Assembly: GCA_050874385.1 (NCBI GenBank)
Contig: JBNMKO010000002.1
Coordinates: forward strand, 51,777-115,776
From: CAG-882 sp050874385
Lineage (GTDB): Bacteria > Bacillota > Clostridia > Lachnospirales > Lachnospiraceae
Length of the DNA: 64,000 nucleotides
Direction of reading: 5' to 3'
This document shows positions 1 through 8,070 of this stretch, one piece after another. Numbering within the stretch: the stretch's first letter is position 1; each line of letters opens with the position of its first letter. The notes beneath the pieces are model-generated. The model had not been told where the DNA came from and made no database searches. It saw only the letters and a program-made list of their open reading frames with translations. The position numbers and the translations under genes were made by a program.

Positions 1-365
1 TTGTTCTGGCTTCTGCGAAGTAACGCAGTAATCCGTTTCCCTAAAATGAGCATAGAAAAGGGCTTTGTTATATAATCGTCTGCCATTTCATCAAAACTGT
101 TGGATTGTGTATATTCATCGTCAAGTGCAGTAAGCATTATTACAGGAATATTGCTGATTTTCCTGATTTCATGCAGAACAACGATACCCGACATTTCGGG
201 AAGCATAATATCCAGAACAATTATATCCAGTTCTTTTTCATGGAATATTTTTAGCGCCTCACTACCAGTAAAAGCGGAAAAGAGTGTATGCCCTGCCTCT
301 TTCATATACTCACATATCGCCTTGTTTGTACCTTGATTATCTTCTACAATTAAAATCTTCGCCAT
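1..365 (-). CDS. OmpR-family response regulator, receiver domain (partial)
   Basis: The gene runs off the left edge; only the first 121 codons are present and no stop lies in the window. The translation begins MAKILIVEDN and contains the complete receiver domain: acidic pocket E8/D9, phospho-acceptor D52 in VLDIMLP, the switch threonine in MLTAL and the lysine in ITKPF. The last visible residues (GKRITALLRRSQ) look like the linker that leads into an OmpR/PhoB winged-helix output domain, which would lie outside. The start ATG is preceded by a strong GGAGGTG site. It acts as a cytoplasmic transcription regulator phosphorylated by a partner histidine kinase, probably the next gene to the left. 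The output family is inferred from the linker only. Confidence 0.9.
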   Translation of the reverse strand, partial: MAKILIVEDNQGTNKAICEYMKEAGHTLFSAFTGSEALKIFHEKELDIIVLDIMLPEMSGIVVLHEIRKISNIPVIMLTALDDEYTQSNSFDEMADDYITKPFSMLILGKRITALLRRSQN

Positions 366-725
366 TAAGAGCACCTCCCGTATTTGAATAGAATACCAGT
401 ACTATGTTGTGCCAGTATGAAGTTTCCGAGAAAATTATATCTTGTATGCCGCACCTGTGCAAATAAGGATTAATGCAAAAAATATTTAATGCTTTTTGAG
501 CATAATACATCATGTGATATAAGTATTAGACATGGCACTACATAAGCATTTATAATTAATCTGTAATTTGAATGTGGACTGTATATGCAGTTTGCATTTA
601 AGGGAAATAATAGTTTTGCAGTGCAAAATTATTGGTAAATTTAGTTGCATATTAATTGTTATGGATAATTGAATAGCTGTTTGGTTTCGAGGTTATCTAT
701 GAATTTTTTTAATGGAGGTATTTCA
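366..725. promoter_or_regulatory. divergent intergenic region with inverted repeats
   Basis: This 360-nt AT-rich gap lies between the leftward response regulator and the rightward aldo/keto reductase. It contains a perfect 15-bp palindrome TTTTGCA-G-TGCAAAA at 614-628, flanked by AATAA and TTATT, and a smaller inverted repeat ATGCA-GTT-TGCAT at 585-597. The 14-mer TTTAGTTGCATATT at 640-653 recurs in front of the ABC transporter pair near 12055. These are plausible operators for the reductase gene. No gene is visible here. The binding regulator is unknown. Confidence 0.4.
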
Positions 726-1589
726 ATGTATAATCAGACAATAACATTAAATAATGGTGTAAAAATTCCACAGCTTGGGCTTGGAACATGGTTTATTGAT
801 GACGATAAGGCAGCGGATGAGGTAAAGGCGGCAGTGAAGATTGGTTACAGACATATCGACACGGCGCAGGCGTATGGAAATGAGCGCGGAGTTGGCGAGG
901 GCGTGAGGAATTGTGGTATTCCAAGGGAAGATTTGTTCGTTGTGTCGAAGGTTGCGGCAGAGCACAAGAGCTACGAGCTTGCGGTAAAGAGCATTGACGA
1001 GACGCTTGAGAAGATGGGGCTTGACTATCTTGACATGATGATTATTCACAGCCCACAGCCTTGGGTTGAGGTAAATCAGTCGGATAACAGATATGTCGAG
1101 GGCAACAGAGAGGTGTGGAGAGCTCTTGAGGATGCTTACAAGGCTGGAAAATTGAAGGCAATCGGCGTATCTAATTTCCAGATTGGAGACATAGAGAGCC
1201 TTATGGAGACGGCAGAGATTAAGCCTATGGTAAACCAAATTCTTCTCCATATCAGCAACACACCATTGGAGCTTGTCGAGTATTGCACAAAGAATGGCAT
1301 AGCTGTCGAGGCATATTCGCCTATTGCTCATGGTGTGATTTTAAATCAGCCTGAGATTAAGGCGATGGCGGACAAGTACGGCGTGACAGTTCCACAGCTT
1401 TGCATAAGATATACTTTGCAGCTTGGAGCAATATCACTTCCAAAGACGGCGAACCCTGACCACATGGAGAGCAATGCGCAGGTTGACTTTGAAATCAGCG
1501 AAGAGGATATGGAGACACTTAAAAACTTCAAGAAGATTGAAAGCTACGGGGAGAGCAGCGGATTTCCTGTATATGGCGGAAAATTGTAA
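726..1589 (+). CDS. aldo/keto reductase
   Basis: A 287-aa cytoplasmic NADPH-dependent oxidoreductase of the aldo/keto reductase superfamily, reducing aldehydes, ketones or sugars to alcohols. The TIM-barrel tetrad is visible: D45 and Y50 in DTAQAYGNE, K75 in VVSKV, and H108 in MMIIHSP. The C-terminal cofactor-binding stretch SLPKTANPDHMESN is also present. Length matches the family (280-320 aa). The ATG at 726 is chosen because GGAGG lies 7 nt upstream and the family core begins directly after it; a TTG at 669 would add 19 unlikely residues. The next gene starts 38 nt downstream and may be co-transcribed. The real substrate cannot be read from sequence. Confidence 0.93.
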   Translation: MYNQTITLNNGVKIPQLGLGTWFIDDDKAADEVKAAVKIGYRHIDTAQAYGNERGVGEGVRNCGIPREDLFVVSKVAAEHKSYELAVKSIDETLEKMGLDYLDMMIIHSPQPWVEVNQSDNRYVEGNREVWRALEDAYKAGKLKAIGVSNFQIGDIESLMETAEIKPMVNQILLHISNTPLELVEYCTKNGIAVEAYSPIAHGVILNQPEIKAMADKYGVTVPQLCIRYTLQLGAISLPKTANPDHMESNAQVDFEISEEDMETLKNFKKIESYGESSGFPVYGGKL

Positions 1590-1627
1590 AAAGAAATAGA
1601 TAAAAGCACAATAGAAAGAGGTAAGAT

Positions 1628-2302
1628 ATGAAAAGACCATACACAATATGCCACATGATGGTATCATTAGATGGAAGAATTGACTGTGCGATGACATCAA
1701 AACTTCGCGGTGTTGACGATTATTACACAACCTTAAACGAGATAAATGTGCCAACAACAGTCAGCGGAAGGGTGACGGCGGAGCTTGAGCTTGCCGAGCC
1801 GGGATTTTTTGAGCCGAAAAATAATGAGATATATGGAAAAGAAGGATTTTCAAAGAAGGCTGATGCAGCCGGATATGAGGTAATCATAGATACAAACGGT
1901 AAGCTTTTGTGGAACGATGCGGCGAACATGAGTAAGCCATACCTTATCATAATGAGCGAGAAGGTAAAGAAAGAATATCTTGATTATCTCGATGGCAGAC
2001 ATATCTCATGGATTGTCTGTGGAAAAGATGCAGTTGATTTAGAGAGGGCATCACAGATATTAGCGGAGGAATTTAATGTAACGAGAATGGGAATTGTCGG
2101 CGGGGCAAAGATAAACACAGCATATCTTGAAGCCGGACTTCTCGATGAAATAAGTATCCTTATCGGTGCGGGAATTGACGGCAGAGGCGGTATGCCGGCG
2201 GTGTTTGACGGGCTTGATATGTCACATGATGTTACAGCTCTAAAGCTTATTGACGTGAAAAAATTTGACAGCGATGCGGTGTGGATAAGGTATAAGTGTT
2301 AA
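1628..2302 (+). CDS. RibD/dihydrofolate reductase-like oxidoreductase
   Basis: A 224-aa protein of the RibD C-terminal (DHFR-fold) family, which typically performs NADPH-dependent reduction of pterin- or pyrimidine-like substrates. Visible family marks are the N-terminal MVSLDGRID stretch, the central GIVGGAKINTAYLEAGLLDEISI segment (the GG nucleotide-binding turn and LxxxLxDE motif), and PAVFDG near the end. It lacks the deaminase domain of full-length RibD, so it is a stand-alone reductase and not a riboflavin enzyme by itself. The start has an AGAGGTAAG site. It follows the aldo/keto reductase by 38 nt, so the two may form a small redox operon ending at the hairpin at 2345. Substrate unknown. 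Confidence 0.85.
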   Translation: MKRPYTICHMMVSLDGRIDCAMTSKLRGVDDYYTTLNEINVPTTVSGRVTAELELAEPGFFEPKNNEIYGKEGFSKKADAAGYEVIIDTNGKLLWNDAANMSKPYLIIMSEKVKKEYLDYLDGRHISWIVCGKDAVDLERASQILAEEFNVTRMGIVGGAKINTAYLEAGLLDEISILIGAGIDGRGGMPAVFDGLDMSHDVTALKLIDVKKFDSDAVWIRYKC

Positions 2303-2344
2303 TTAAAAAATGTTTTAAAGGTCTCCTTTTTGTTGGACACATAC

Positions 2345-2370
2345 AAGTCCGATGATGAGGGGACTTTTTT
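2345..2370 (+). terminator. intrinsic terminator after the reductase pair
   Basis: AAGTCC (2345-2350) pairs with GGACTT (2361-2366) across a 10-nt loop and runs into TTTTTT. It sits 43 nt after the reductase stop codon in the right orientation. Confidence 0.6.
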
Positions 2371-2371
2371 A

Positions 2372-2491
2372 TGTAATAGGAAACTTCGTTCCTATTACAC
2401 AAAAACGCTCCGCGGGGATGCGCACTGCGGCGTACAATGTAGATGTCGCAAGCGACCGCCGCAGGCGCGAGAATGTGCCAAGGCACATTCT
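2372..2491. repeat. chain of three perfect hairpins, REP-like element
   Basis: Three stem-loops follow each other. The first is TGTAATAGGAA / TTCCTATTACA (2372-2399) with loop ACTTCG. The second is GTCG-CAAG-CGAC in the GC-rich middle. The third is AGAATGTGC-CAAG-GCACATTCT at 2470-2491. The middle part is far richer in GC than its surroundings. Reading frames across it are short and lack family resemblance, so I treat it as non-coding. The structure resembles repetitive extragenic palindromes, but only one copy lies in this window. Confidence 0.5.
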
Positions 2492-2581
2492 TTGTTATTG
2501 AAAAAAATAGTGGCGATTTCACGCGAATGGCTGTATTATAAAATAATGAATTTTATAAGTAATTGGAGTTAAAAAATAATT

Positions 2582-3277
2582 ATGAATTACAATATAGCAA
2601 TCTGTGACGACAGCGCAGCCGACAGAAAATACATATCAGATATGGTGGACGATTGGGCGGCAGGGACAGGAAATACCATCAATAAGGTGATGTTTGAGTC
2701 CGCCGAGAATTTCATGTTCTGTTATGCTGACAAAAAAGATTATGATATACTTCTGCTCGATGTGGAGATGGGAGAAATGAACGGTGTGGATATGGCGAAA
2801 AAGCTTCGCGAGCAGGATGACGGTATTCAGATTGTGTTTATAACAGGGTATTCGGATTACATAGCGGATGGCTACGACGTTGCGGCACTGCATTATCTTA
2901 TGAAGCCCGTGAAAAAGGAAAAGCTGTTTACGGTTCTTGACAGGGCAGTGGAAAAGCTTTCTAAGAATGAAAAAATGATAAATATAGAGATTGCCGGAGA
3001 ACTTGTGCGAATACCGATATATCAGATAAGATATGCTGACGTTATGGCAAATTATGTGACGGTTCATGCCGTACAGGATTACACATTTAAGATGACGCTC
3101 GGAGAATTGCAGAAAGAACTTGATGAGCGTTTTTTCCGCGTGAGCCGCTCGTATATTGTAAATCTAACACAGATAAGCCGCGTCACAAGAACACAGATAA
3201 AGCTTGCGGACGGTTGTGAAATACCACTTCCGAGAGGGGCGTTTGATGCGGTGAACAGGGCGATAATAAATTTATAG
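2582..3277 (+). CDS. LytTR-family response regulator (AgrA-like)
   Basis: A 231-aa two-component regulator. Residues 1-120 form a receiver domain with acidic residues D9/D10, the phospho-acceptor D60 in LLLDVEMGEMNG, and K in LMKPVKKEK. Residues about 135-231 form a LytTR DNA-binding domain, with the typical FFRVSRSYIVNLTQI and CEIPLPRGAF stretches. Such proteins bind paired imperfect direct repeats and often control peptide signalling, bacteriocins or exporters. A GHKL kinase follows after 71 nt and ABC exporters after that, so the exporters are likely targets. The ribosome-binding site GGAG is rather far from the ATG (about 13 nt), but the domain begins right at the start. Confidence 0.93.
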   Translation: MNYNIAICDDSAADRKYISDMVDDWAAGTGNTINKVMFESAENFMFCYADKKDYDILLLDVEMGEMNGVDMAKKLREQDDGIQIVFITGYSDYIADGYDVAALHYLMKPVKKEKLFTVLDRAVEKLSKNEKMINIEIAGELVRIPIYQIRYADVMANYVTVHAVQDYTFKMTLGELQKELDERFFRVSRSYIVNLTQISRVTRTQIKLADGCEIPLPRGAFDAVNRAIINL

Positions 3278-3348
3278 TAAATTTTACAACTGTTTGGCAA
3301 TATATTTGAGATTAATATTACTTAAAGACAATTAATAGGGGGAACAGC

Positions 3349-4011
3349 ATGTCATTTTTTTCAAAGAAGATAGATAAACAGCTCGCCGCATACCAGCAGG
3401 AGCTTATTGAGACGCACTACCGCGAGGTGGACAATATGTACCGTCAGATACGCGGCTGGCGGCATGACTACCGCAACCATATACAGACGATGAAGGCTTA
3501 TGCCGCGGCGGGTGATTTTGATGCCATAAAAAATTACCTCGATTTGCTCGACGAGGATTTGACAACGGTTGACACTGTAATTAAGACGGGAAACCCGATG
3601 ACGGATGCGATACTTAATTCCAAGATTTCACTTGCAAAGTCAAAGGATATCAATGTCGTTGCGGATGCGCATATTCCGCTTAAATTAAAGACATCGGAGA
3701 TTGATTTGTGCTGTATTATAGGAAATCTTTTTGACAATGCGATTGATGCGAGCATGAAGCTGCCAAAGGAGCAGAGAATGATAAGGGTTTATATGGATAT
3801 GAAAAATACGCAGCTCTACATTTCATTTACCAATTTTACTGCGGGAAAAAAGATGAAAAAGGAAGGAAAACTGTTTCGCAGTACCAAGGGCGAGGGTCAT
3901 GGCTTCGGTCTGGTGAGAATTGATGCGATAGTGGACAGGCTTGACGGGTACTTAAGCCGCAACAGTGAGGATGGCGCGTTCACTACAGAAATACTTTTGC
4001 CGCAGATATAA
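3349..4011 (+). CDS. GHKL sensor histidine kinase lacking a membrane domain (AgrC-like)
   Basis: A 220-aa cytoplasmic kinase module. The dimerisation/phospho-acceptor helix carries WRHDYRNHI (H39), typical of the AgrC/SpoOB-like subfamily. The ATPase part has the N box NLFDNAIDAS (about 126-135) and the glycine lid GHGFGL. Normal AgrC-type proteins are about 400-450 aa with 5-7 membrane helices before this module; here nothing hydrophobic precedes it and the ATG has a clean AGGGGGAACAGC site, so the short form seems genuine. It probably phosphorylates the regulator just upstream. How it senses a signal is unclear: perhaps through a cytoplasmic partner or one of the neighbouring ABC transporters. 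Confidence 0.9.
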   Translation: MSFFSKKIDKQLAAYQQELIETHYREVDNMYRQIRGWRHDYRNHIQTMKAYAAAGDFDAIKNYLDLLDEDLTTVDTVIKTGNPMTDAILNSKISLAKSKDINVVADAHIPLKLKTSEIDLCCIIGNLFDNAIDASMKLPKEQRMIRVYMDMKNTQLYISFTNFTAGKKMKKEGKLFRSTKGEGHGFGLVRIDAIVDRLDGYLSRNSEDGAFTTEILLPQI

Positions 4012-4136
4012 TATGTGATTATTTGTTGTGAGTGTACACCGAAATGTCACTGTGATAGTGATATAATATACGATTATTTATTTTGAGTCTGCAAAGTAAA
4101 ATTATATTTGCAGTTCATCCCCCGGAAAATACAATT

Positions 4137-4167
4137 CGTCCCCGAAATAATGCGGGGGCGTTTTTTT
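4137..4167 (+). terminator. intrinsic terminator of the two-component operon
   Basis: An 8-bp GC-rich stem CGTCCCCG / CGGGGGCG (one G-T pair) with an 8-nt loop is followed by TTTTTTT. It lies 126 nt after the kinase stop and separates the regulators from the exporters. Confidence 0.85.
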
Positions 4168-4198
4168 GTGATATATATTAGGTCATAAGAATTTTCTA

Positions 4199-4231
4199 TT
4201 GTATACACATGAAATTTGTATGCACATAAAA
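4199..4231 (+). promoter_or_regulatory. tandem direct repeat, candidate LytTR operator
   Basis: Two copies, TTGTATACACATGAAA (4199-4214) and TTGTATGCACATAAAA (4216-4231), match at 14 of 16 positions with a 17-nt period. A further TGTATAC occurs near 4270. The repeats lie about 90 nt before the first exporter start, where an activator would bind. Paired direct repeats are the usual binding pattern of LytTR regulators. Assigning them to the regulator at 2582 is inference. Confidence 0.4.
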
Positions 4232-4316
4232 TGTGTATTGGCATTATATGCGTATGTCCATTTTATGGAAATGTATACTTTTTTGAAAAATCTTATAGAG
4301 AGGATGGTGCGAAAGA

Positions 4317-6170
4317 TTGACTAAAAACAATACGAGCGAGAAAGAAAAAAATGAAAAGCCTAAGTACAACATGTTTCAAAATTCTTGGTTTATGGTAAAG
4401 ACGGCATGGCAGATAAAGGAAAAGAAAATGATATTGATGTGTCTGCTGTCTGCTTTATTTGCGCTGACAACAAATATTTTGAACTTATATGTGGTGCCTG
4501 TAATACTCGGAACTGTTGAGAGAAGGGCAAGTGCAAAAGAACTTATTCTTGTAATAATGGCATTTACGCTTTGTACAATGCTTGTGTCGGCGGCGACGGC
4601 GTATGTTAATAACAATATTATTTATACGAGAGTTACGATACGAAGCGCAATTCTCGGAATGGTAAACAGAAAAGCGGCAACAACCTCATATTCAAATGTT
4701 GTGACCGACAGGTTTAAGAGGGACTACGAATATGCGTGCGTCAGCGTGCAGGAACAGCGCTCGGCGACAGAGGCAATATGGACGATATTTCAGGAATTGA
4801 TAACGGATATTGCAGGCTTTGTGATATACCTGAGCCTTCTGTCAAGCGTACAGCCTATGCTGTTTGTCGTGGTTTTCGTGACAGCAGTAATAAGCTATTT
4901 TGCAGGAAATTATGCAAACAGATATTCATATAAGCATAATAAAGAGGGGGAAGAATATGAAAGTCATTTACAGTATATTTTAAAGACCGAGGATGAGCTT
5001 GGGGCAGCCAAGGATATAAGAATTTTCGGACTGAGAGGCTGGTTAGAGGAATTATATGCCAAGACCATGAAGGCATATATAGCATACAAGTCGAGAATTA
5101 TGAATGTGTTTTTTTGCGTTGGGGTGATTGATATTGTGCTTACATTTGTCAGAAATGCAGCGGCATATATGTACCTTATCATATTGGTTGTAAACGGAAA
5201 AATAGATATTGCCACATTCCTTTTGCTTTTTACTGCTGTGGGCGGATTTGCACAGTGGGTTACGGGAATTTTGAAGGAATTTAACAACCTTCATTTGCAG
5301 TCAATCAACATATCAATCACTCGTGAATTTCTTGAATATGATGAGCCGTTCAAGTTCGATGATGGAGAGCATTTGGAGGCGGTTTCCGACAAAAAATATG
5401 AAATCAAACTCGAAAATGTATCATTCAGATATCCAAGTGCAGATAAGGATACGTTGACCGACATTAATTTTACACTTCATCCGGGAGAAAAACTCGCCGT
5501 GGTGGGACTTAACGGTGCAGGAAAGACAACACTGATAAAGCTTGTATGCGGATTTTTAAATCCTACTAAGGGCAGGGTTTTGTTAAACGGAAAGGACATC
5601 TGTGATTTTAACAGGGCAGATTATTATACAATGTTTTCGGCTGTGTTTCAGGAGTTTTTGCTGCTTCCCGGAACAATAGCGGAGAATATTGCACAGACGG
5701 ATGAAAATATAGATATGTCCCGTGTAAAGCTGTGCGCGAAAAAAGCGGGAATTTCCGAAAAAATAGGGACATTAGCCGATGGCTATGAGACACATCTTAA
5801 CAGGCAGGTTTACGAGGACGCGATAATGCTGTCGGGAGGTGAAACGCAGTCACTTATGCTTGCAAGGGCATTGTATAAGGACGCTCCTTTTATTGTGCTC
5901 GATGAGCCTACTGCCGCACTTGACCCTATTGCCGAGTCGCGGATGTATGAGAAGTATAATGAACTCACAAAGGGAAAAAGCTCGATATATATTTCGCACA
6001 GACTCGCATCGACCCGTTTCTGCGACAGGATAATAATGCTCGGAAACTCAGGGATTATTGAGGAGGGCACACACGAAGAACTGTTAAAGAAAAACGGAGA
6101 GTACTATAAGCTGTATGAGATACAGAGCAGATACTACAGAGAGGAGGAGAAGAGTGATGGAGAGGAATAA
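4317..6170 (+). CDS. ABC exporter half-transporter, type A copy 1
   Basis: A 617-aa membrane protein: transmembrane domain about 1-345 with roughly six hydrophobic segments, then ATPase domain about 365-605. Walker A GLNGAGKTT is near residue 397, the signature LSGGETQ near 505, Walker B with D-loop IVLDEPTAALDP near 530, and the H-loop YISHR. Such proteins dimerise and export peptides, lipids or drugs. The TTG start is accepted because the N-terminus then aligns with the copy at 8071 (both reach KYNMFQNSW within about 30 residues) and an AGAGGATG site precedes it. It overlaps the next gene by 14 nt, implying translational coupling and a heterodimer with that partner. Cargo unknown; no precursor-peptide gene is evident nearby. 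Confidence 0.92.
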   Translation: MTKNNTSEKEKNEKPKYNMFQNSWFMVKTAWQIKEKKMILMCLLSALFALTTNILNLYVVPVILGTVERRASAKELILVIMAFTLCTMLVSAATAYVNNNIIYTRVTIRSAILGMVNRKAATTSYSNVVTDRFKRDYEYACVSVQEQRSATEAIWTIFQELITDIAGFVIYLSLLSSVQPMLFVVVFVTAVISYFAGNYANRYSYKHNKEGEEYESHLQYILKTEDELGAAKDIRIFGLRGWLEELYAKTMKAYIAYKSRIMNVFFCVGVIDIVLTFVRNAAAYMYLIILVVNGKIDIATFLLLFTAVGGFAQWVTGILKEFNNLHLQSINISITREFLEYDEPFKFDDGEHLEAVSDKKYEIKLENVSFRYPSADKDTLTDINFTLHPGEKLAVVGLNGAGKTTLIKLVCGFLNPTKGRVLLNGKDICDFNRADYYTMFSAVFQEFLLLPGTIAENIAQTDENIDMSRVKLCAKKAGISEKIGTLADGYETHLNRQVYEDAIMLSGGETQSLMLARALYKDAPFIVLDEPTAALDPIAESRMYEKYNELTKGKSSIYISHRLASTRFCDRIIMLGNSGIIEEGTHEELLKKNGEYYKLYEIQSRYYREEEKSDGEE

Positions 6171-8025
6171 AGGAAAAATGTCATGGATGGAGGCATTCAG
6201 ACTGACGAGAAGAGCTTTTAAAACATACTATAAAGTCAATCCAATGTTTGTTATCGTGTTCATTGCAATCATGGCATGGGATGCAGTCACACCGTATGTG
6301 GGAATATATTTGTCGGCACGCATCATTGACGAACTGACCAACGGGTGCAATGTGGAGAGATTAAAGACACTTGTACTCGCCACGCTCATATCGGCAGTTG
6401 GGATTGGCTTGGTGTCCGCCGTATTGAATAAGCTTAAATGGAGTTACAATGACCATGTGGAATGGGATGGATTAGAGCACATTTATGCAAGAAAAATGAT
6501 GGATATGGATTTTGAAAAATTTGACGATACTAGAACGGCAGAGCAGCGCTCAATGATAAGACAGTATCAGAGTATGGGATGGAGCATTGCGACATCGCGC
6601 GTTATATACGGCGGTTTGTGCAAGGCGGTACTCACAGCACTTGGCGGAATAGGTCTTACAGTATCATTATTTTTAAGCCGTGTCCCTCAGACGGATGGGG
6701 CATACGCGCTTCTCAACAATCCGATAGTGGTTTTGTTTGTCATAGCGGCATTGGCGTTAATCACATATATATCGCCGGTGCTTTTAAGCAAAGCAGATAT
6801 GTATTTTATCAGGGACGATTTGCGCGTCGGAAACAATAAGTTCATGTTTTGGGGATTTCTTGGAGGCAAGAGCGATGCAGCGATGGATGTAAGAACATAC
6901 CGGCTCGATAAAATGTGCGACAAGTTCTGTTTTGACAAGGAAGCCGGTTTTAATTCAAAAAGTAAAATTGCCAAAATGGGCTGGGGAGCGCAGGGGCTTT
7001 TAAAGGCGGCATCGGCAGCAGTGTCGATGATGTTCTCCGGTATTGTATATGTATTCGTGTGTCTTAAAGCACTTGCAGGTGCATTTGGTCTTGGGGCAGT
7101 CACACAGTATATAGCTTCCATACAGAAAACGGCAGATGGCGTATCAAGTATGATAGAGATGCTCGGATATATGAGAAATAACGCTGCTATCTTAAAACAA
7201 ATATTTGAATTTTTGGATATACCAAATGACATGTATCAGGGAAGTCTCACAGTTGAAAAGAGAAGTGACAGGAATTATGAGGTTGAATTTAGAAATGTGT
7301 CATTTAAATATCCGGGAAGTGATAATTATTCATTAAAAAATGTCAACATGAAGTTTAAGATAGGAAAGCGCCTTGCAGTGGTGGGAATGAACGGCAGCGG
7401 AAAGACAACATTTATAAAGCTTTTATGCCGCCTGTATGACCCGACGGAGGGAGAGATACTTTTAAACGGAATAGATATCCGGAAATATAATTATGATGAA
7501 TATATGAATATTTTCTCGGTTGTATTTCAGGACTTTAAGCTCCTTGCGTTAAAGCTCGGCGAAAATATTGCTTCCGGTGAGAATTATGATAAAGGGCGTG
7601 TTATGAAATGCTTGAAGGACGCGGGCTTTGAGGAGAATTTAAAGAAAATGCCGCATGGACTTGATACATATCTTTATACCGATTATGGCGAGGATGGTGT
7701 GAATATATCAGGAGGTGAGGCGCAGAAACTTGCCATTGCGAGGGCTCTCTACAAGGATGCGCCGTTTATAATTCTTGACGAGCCGACAGCGGCGCTAGAC
7801 CCGGTGACGGAGGCGGAGATTTATTCAAAGTTCAACGATATAGTTGGTGACAAGACCGCAATCTATATCAGCCACCGCCTTTCATCATGTAAATTTTGCG
7901 ATGAGATAATTGTGTTCAATGAGGGCGCGGTTGTACAACAGGGGACACATGAAAAACTTGTTGTGGACGAGAGTGGCAAGTATTATGAGCTTTGGCATGC
8001 ACAGGCGCAGTACTATACAGCGTGA
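6157..8025 (+). CDS. ABC exporter half-transporter, type B copy 1
   Basis: A 622-aa half-transporter with a transmembrane domain (about 1-340) and an ATPase domain with Walker A GMNGSGKTT near residue 410, signature variant ISGGEAQ near 518, Walker B IILDEPTAALDP and H-loop YISHR. The ATG at 6157 is chosen over one at 6115 because GAGGAGGAG lies 7 nt upstream; it overlaps the previous gene by 14 nt. Type A has a full LSGGE signature while B has ISGGE, so a modestly asymmetric A/B heterodimer is plausible. The transmembrane half differs clearly from the second B copy at 10012, whereas the ATPase halves are nearly the same. Substrate unknown. Confidence 0.92.
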   Translation: MERNKGKMSWMEAFRLTRRAFKTYYKVNPMFVIVFIAIMAWDAVTPYVGIYLSARIIDELTNGCNVERLKTLVLATLISAVGIGLVSAVLNKLKWSYNDHVEWDGLEHIYARKMMDMDFEKFDDTRTAEQRSMIRQYQSMGWSIATSRVIYGGLCKAVLTALGGIGLTVSLFLSRVPQTDGAYALLNNPIVVLFVIAALALITYISPVLLSKADMYFIRDDLRVGNNKFMFWGFLGGKSDAAMDVRTYRLDKMCDKFCFDKEAGFNSKSKIAKMGWGAQGLLKAASAAVSMMFSGIVYVFVCLKALAGAFGLGAVTQYIASIQKTADGVSSMIEMLGYMRNNAAILKQIFEFLDIPNDMYQGSLTVEKRSDRNYEVEFRNVSFKYPGSDNYSLKNVNMKFKIGKRLAVVGMNGSGKTTFIKLLCRLYDPTEGEILLNGIDIRKYNYDEYMNIFSVVFQDFKLLALKLGENIASGENYDKGRVMKCLKDAGFEENLKKMPHGLDTYLYTDYGEDGVNISGGEAQKLAIARALYKDAPFIILDEPTAALDPVTEAEIYSKFNDIVGDKTAIYISHRLSSCKFCDEIIVFNEGAVVQQGTHEKLVVDESGKYYELWHAQAQYYTA

Positions 8026-8070
8026 AATTGCTTTGAGTGAAAAAGAAAGTCGCTCAGAAATGAGGATAAA

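Noticed and set aside
747..1331. Long minus-strand frame (194 codons) opposite the aldo/keto reductase
   Set aside because: It overlaps a complete gene with a full catalytic tetrad, has no ribosome-binding site and no family-like sequence.
2330..2572. Plus-strand frame of 80 codons across the triple hairpin
   Set aside because: It runs through the terminator and perfect palindromes, has no ribosome-binding site and an odd composition; the hairpins explain the sequence.
4012..4316. Precursor peptide gene (bacteriocin or auto-inducer) before the exporters
   Set aside because: The gap was read in all frames; no short frame with a leader-like sequence, double glycine or good ribosome-binding site was found.
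6687..7232. Minus-strand frame of 181 codons inside ABC exporter B1
   Set aside because: Antisense to a conserved membrane domain; similar antisense frames occur in the other copies as a result of codon usage.
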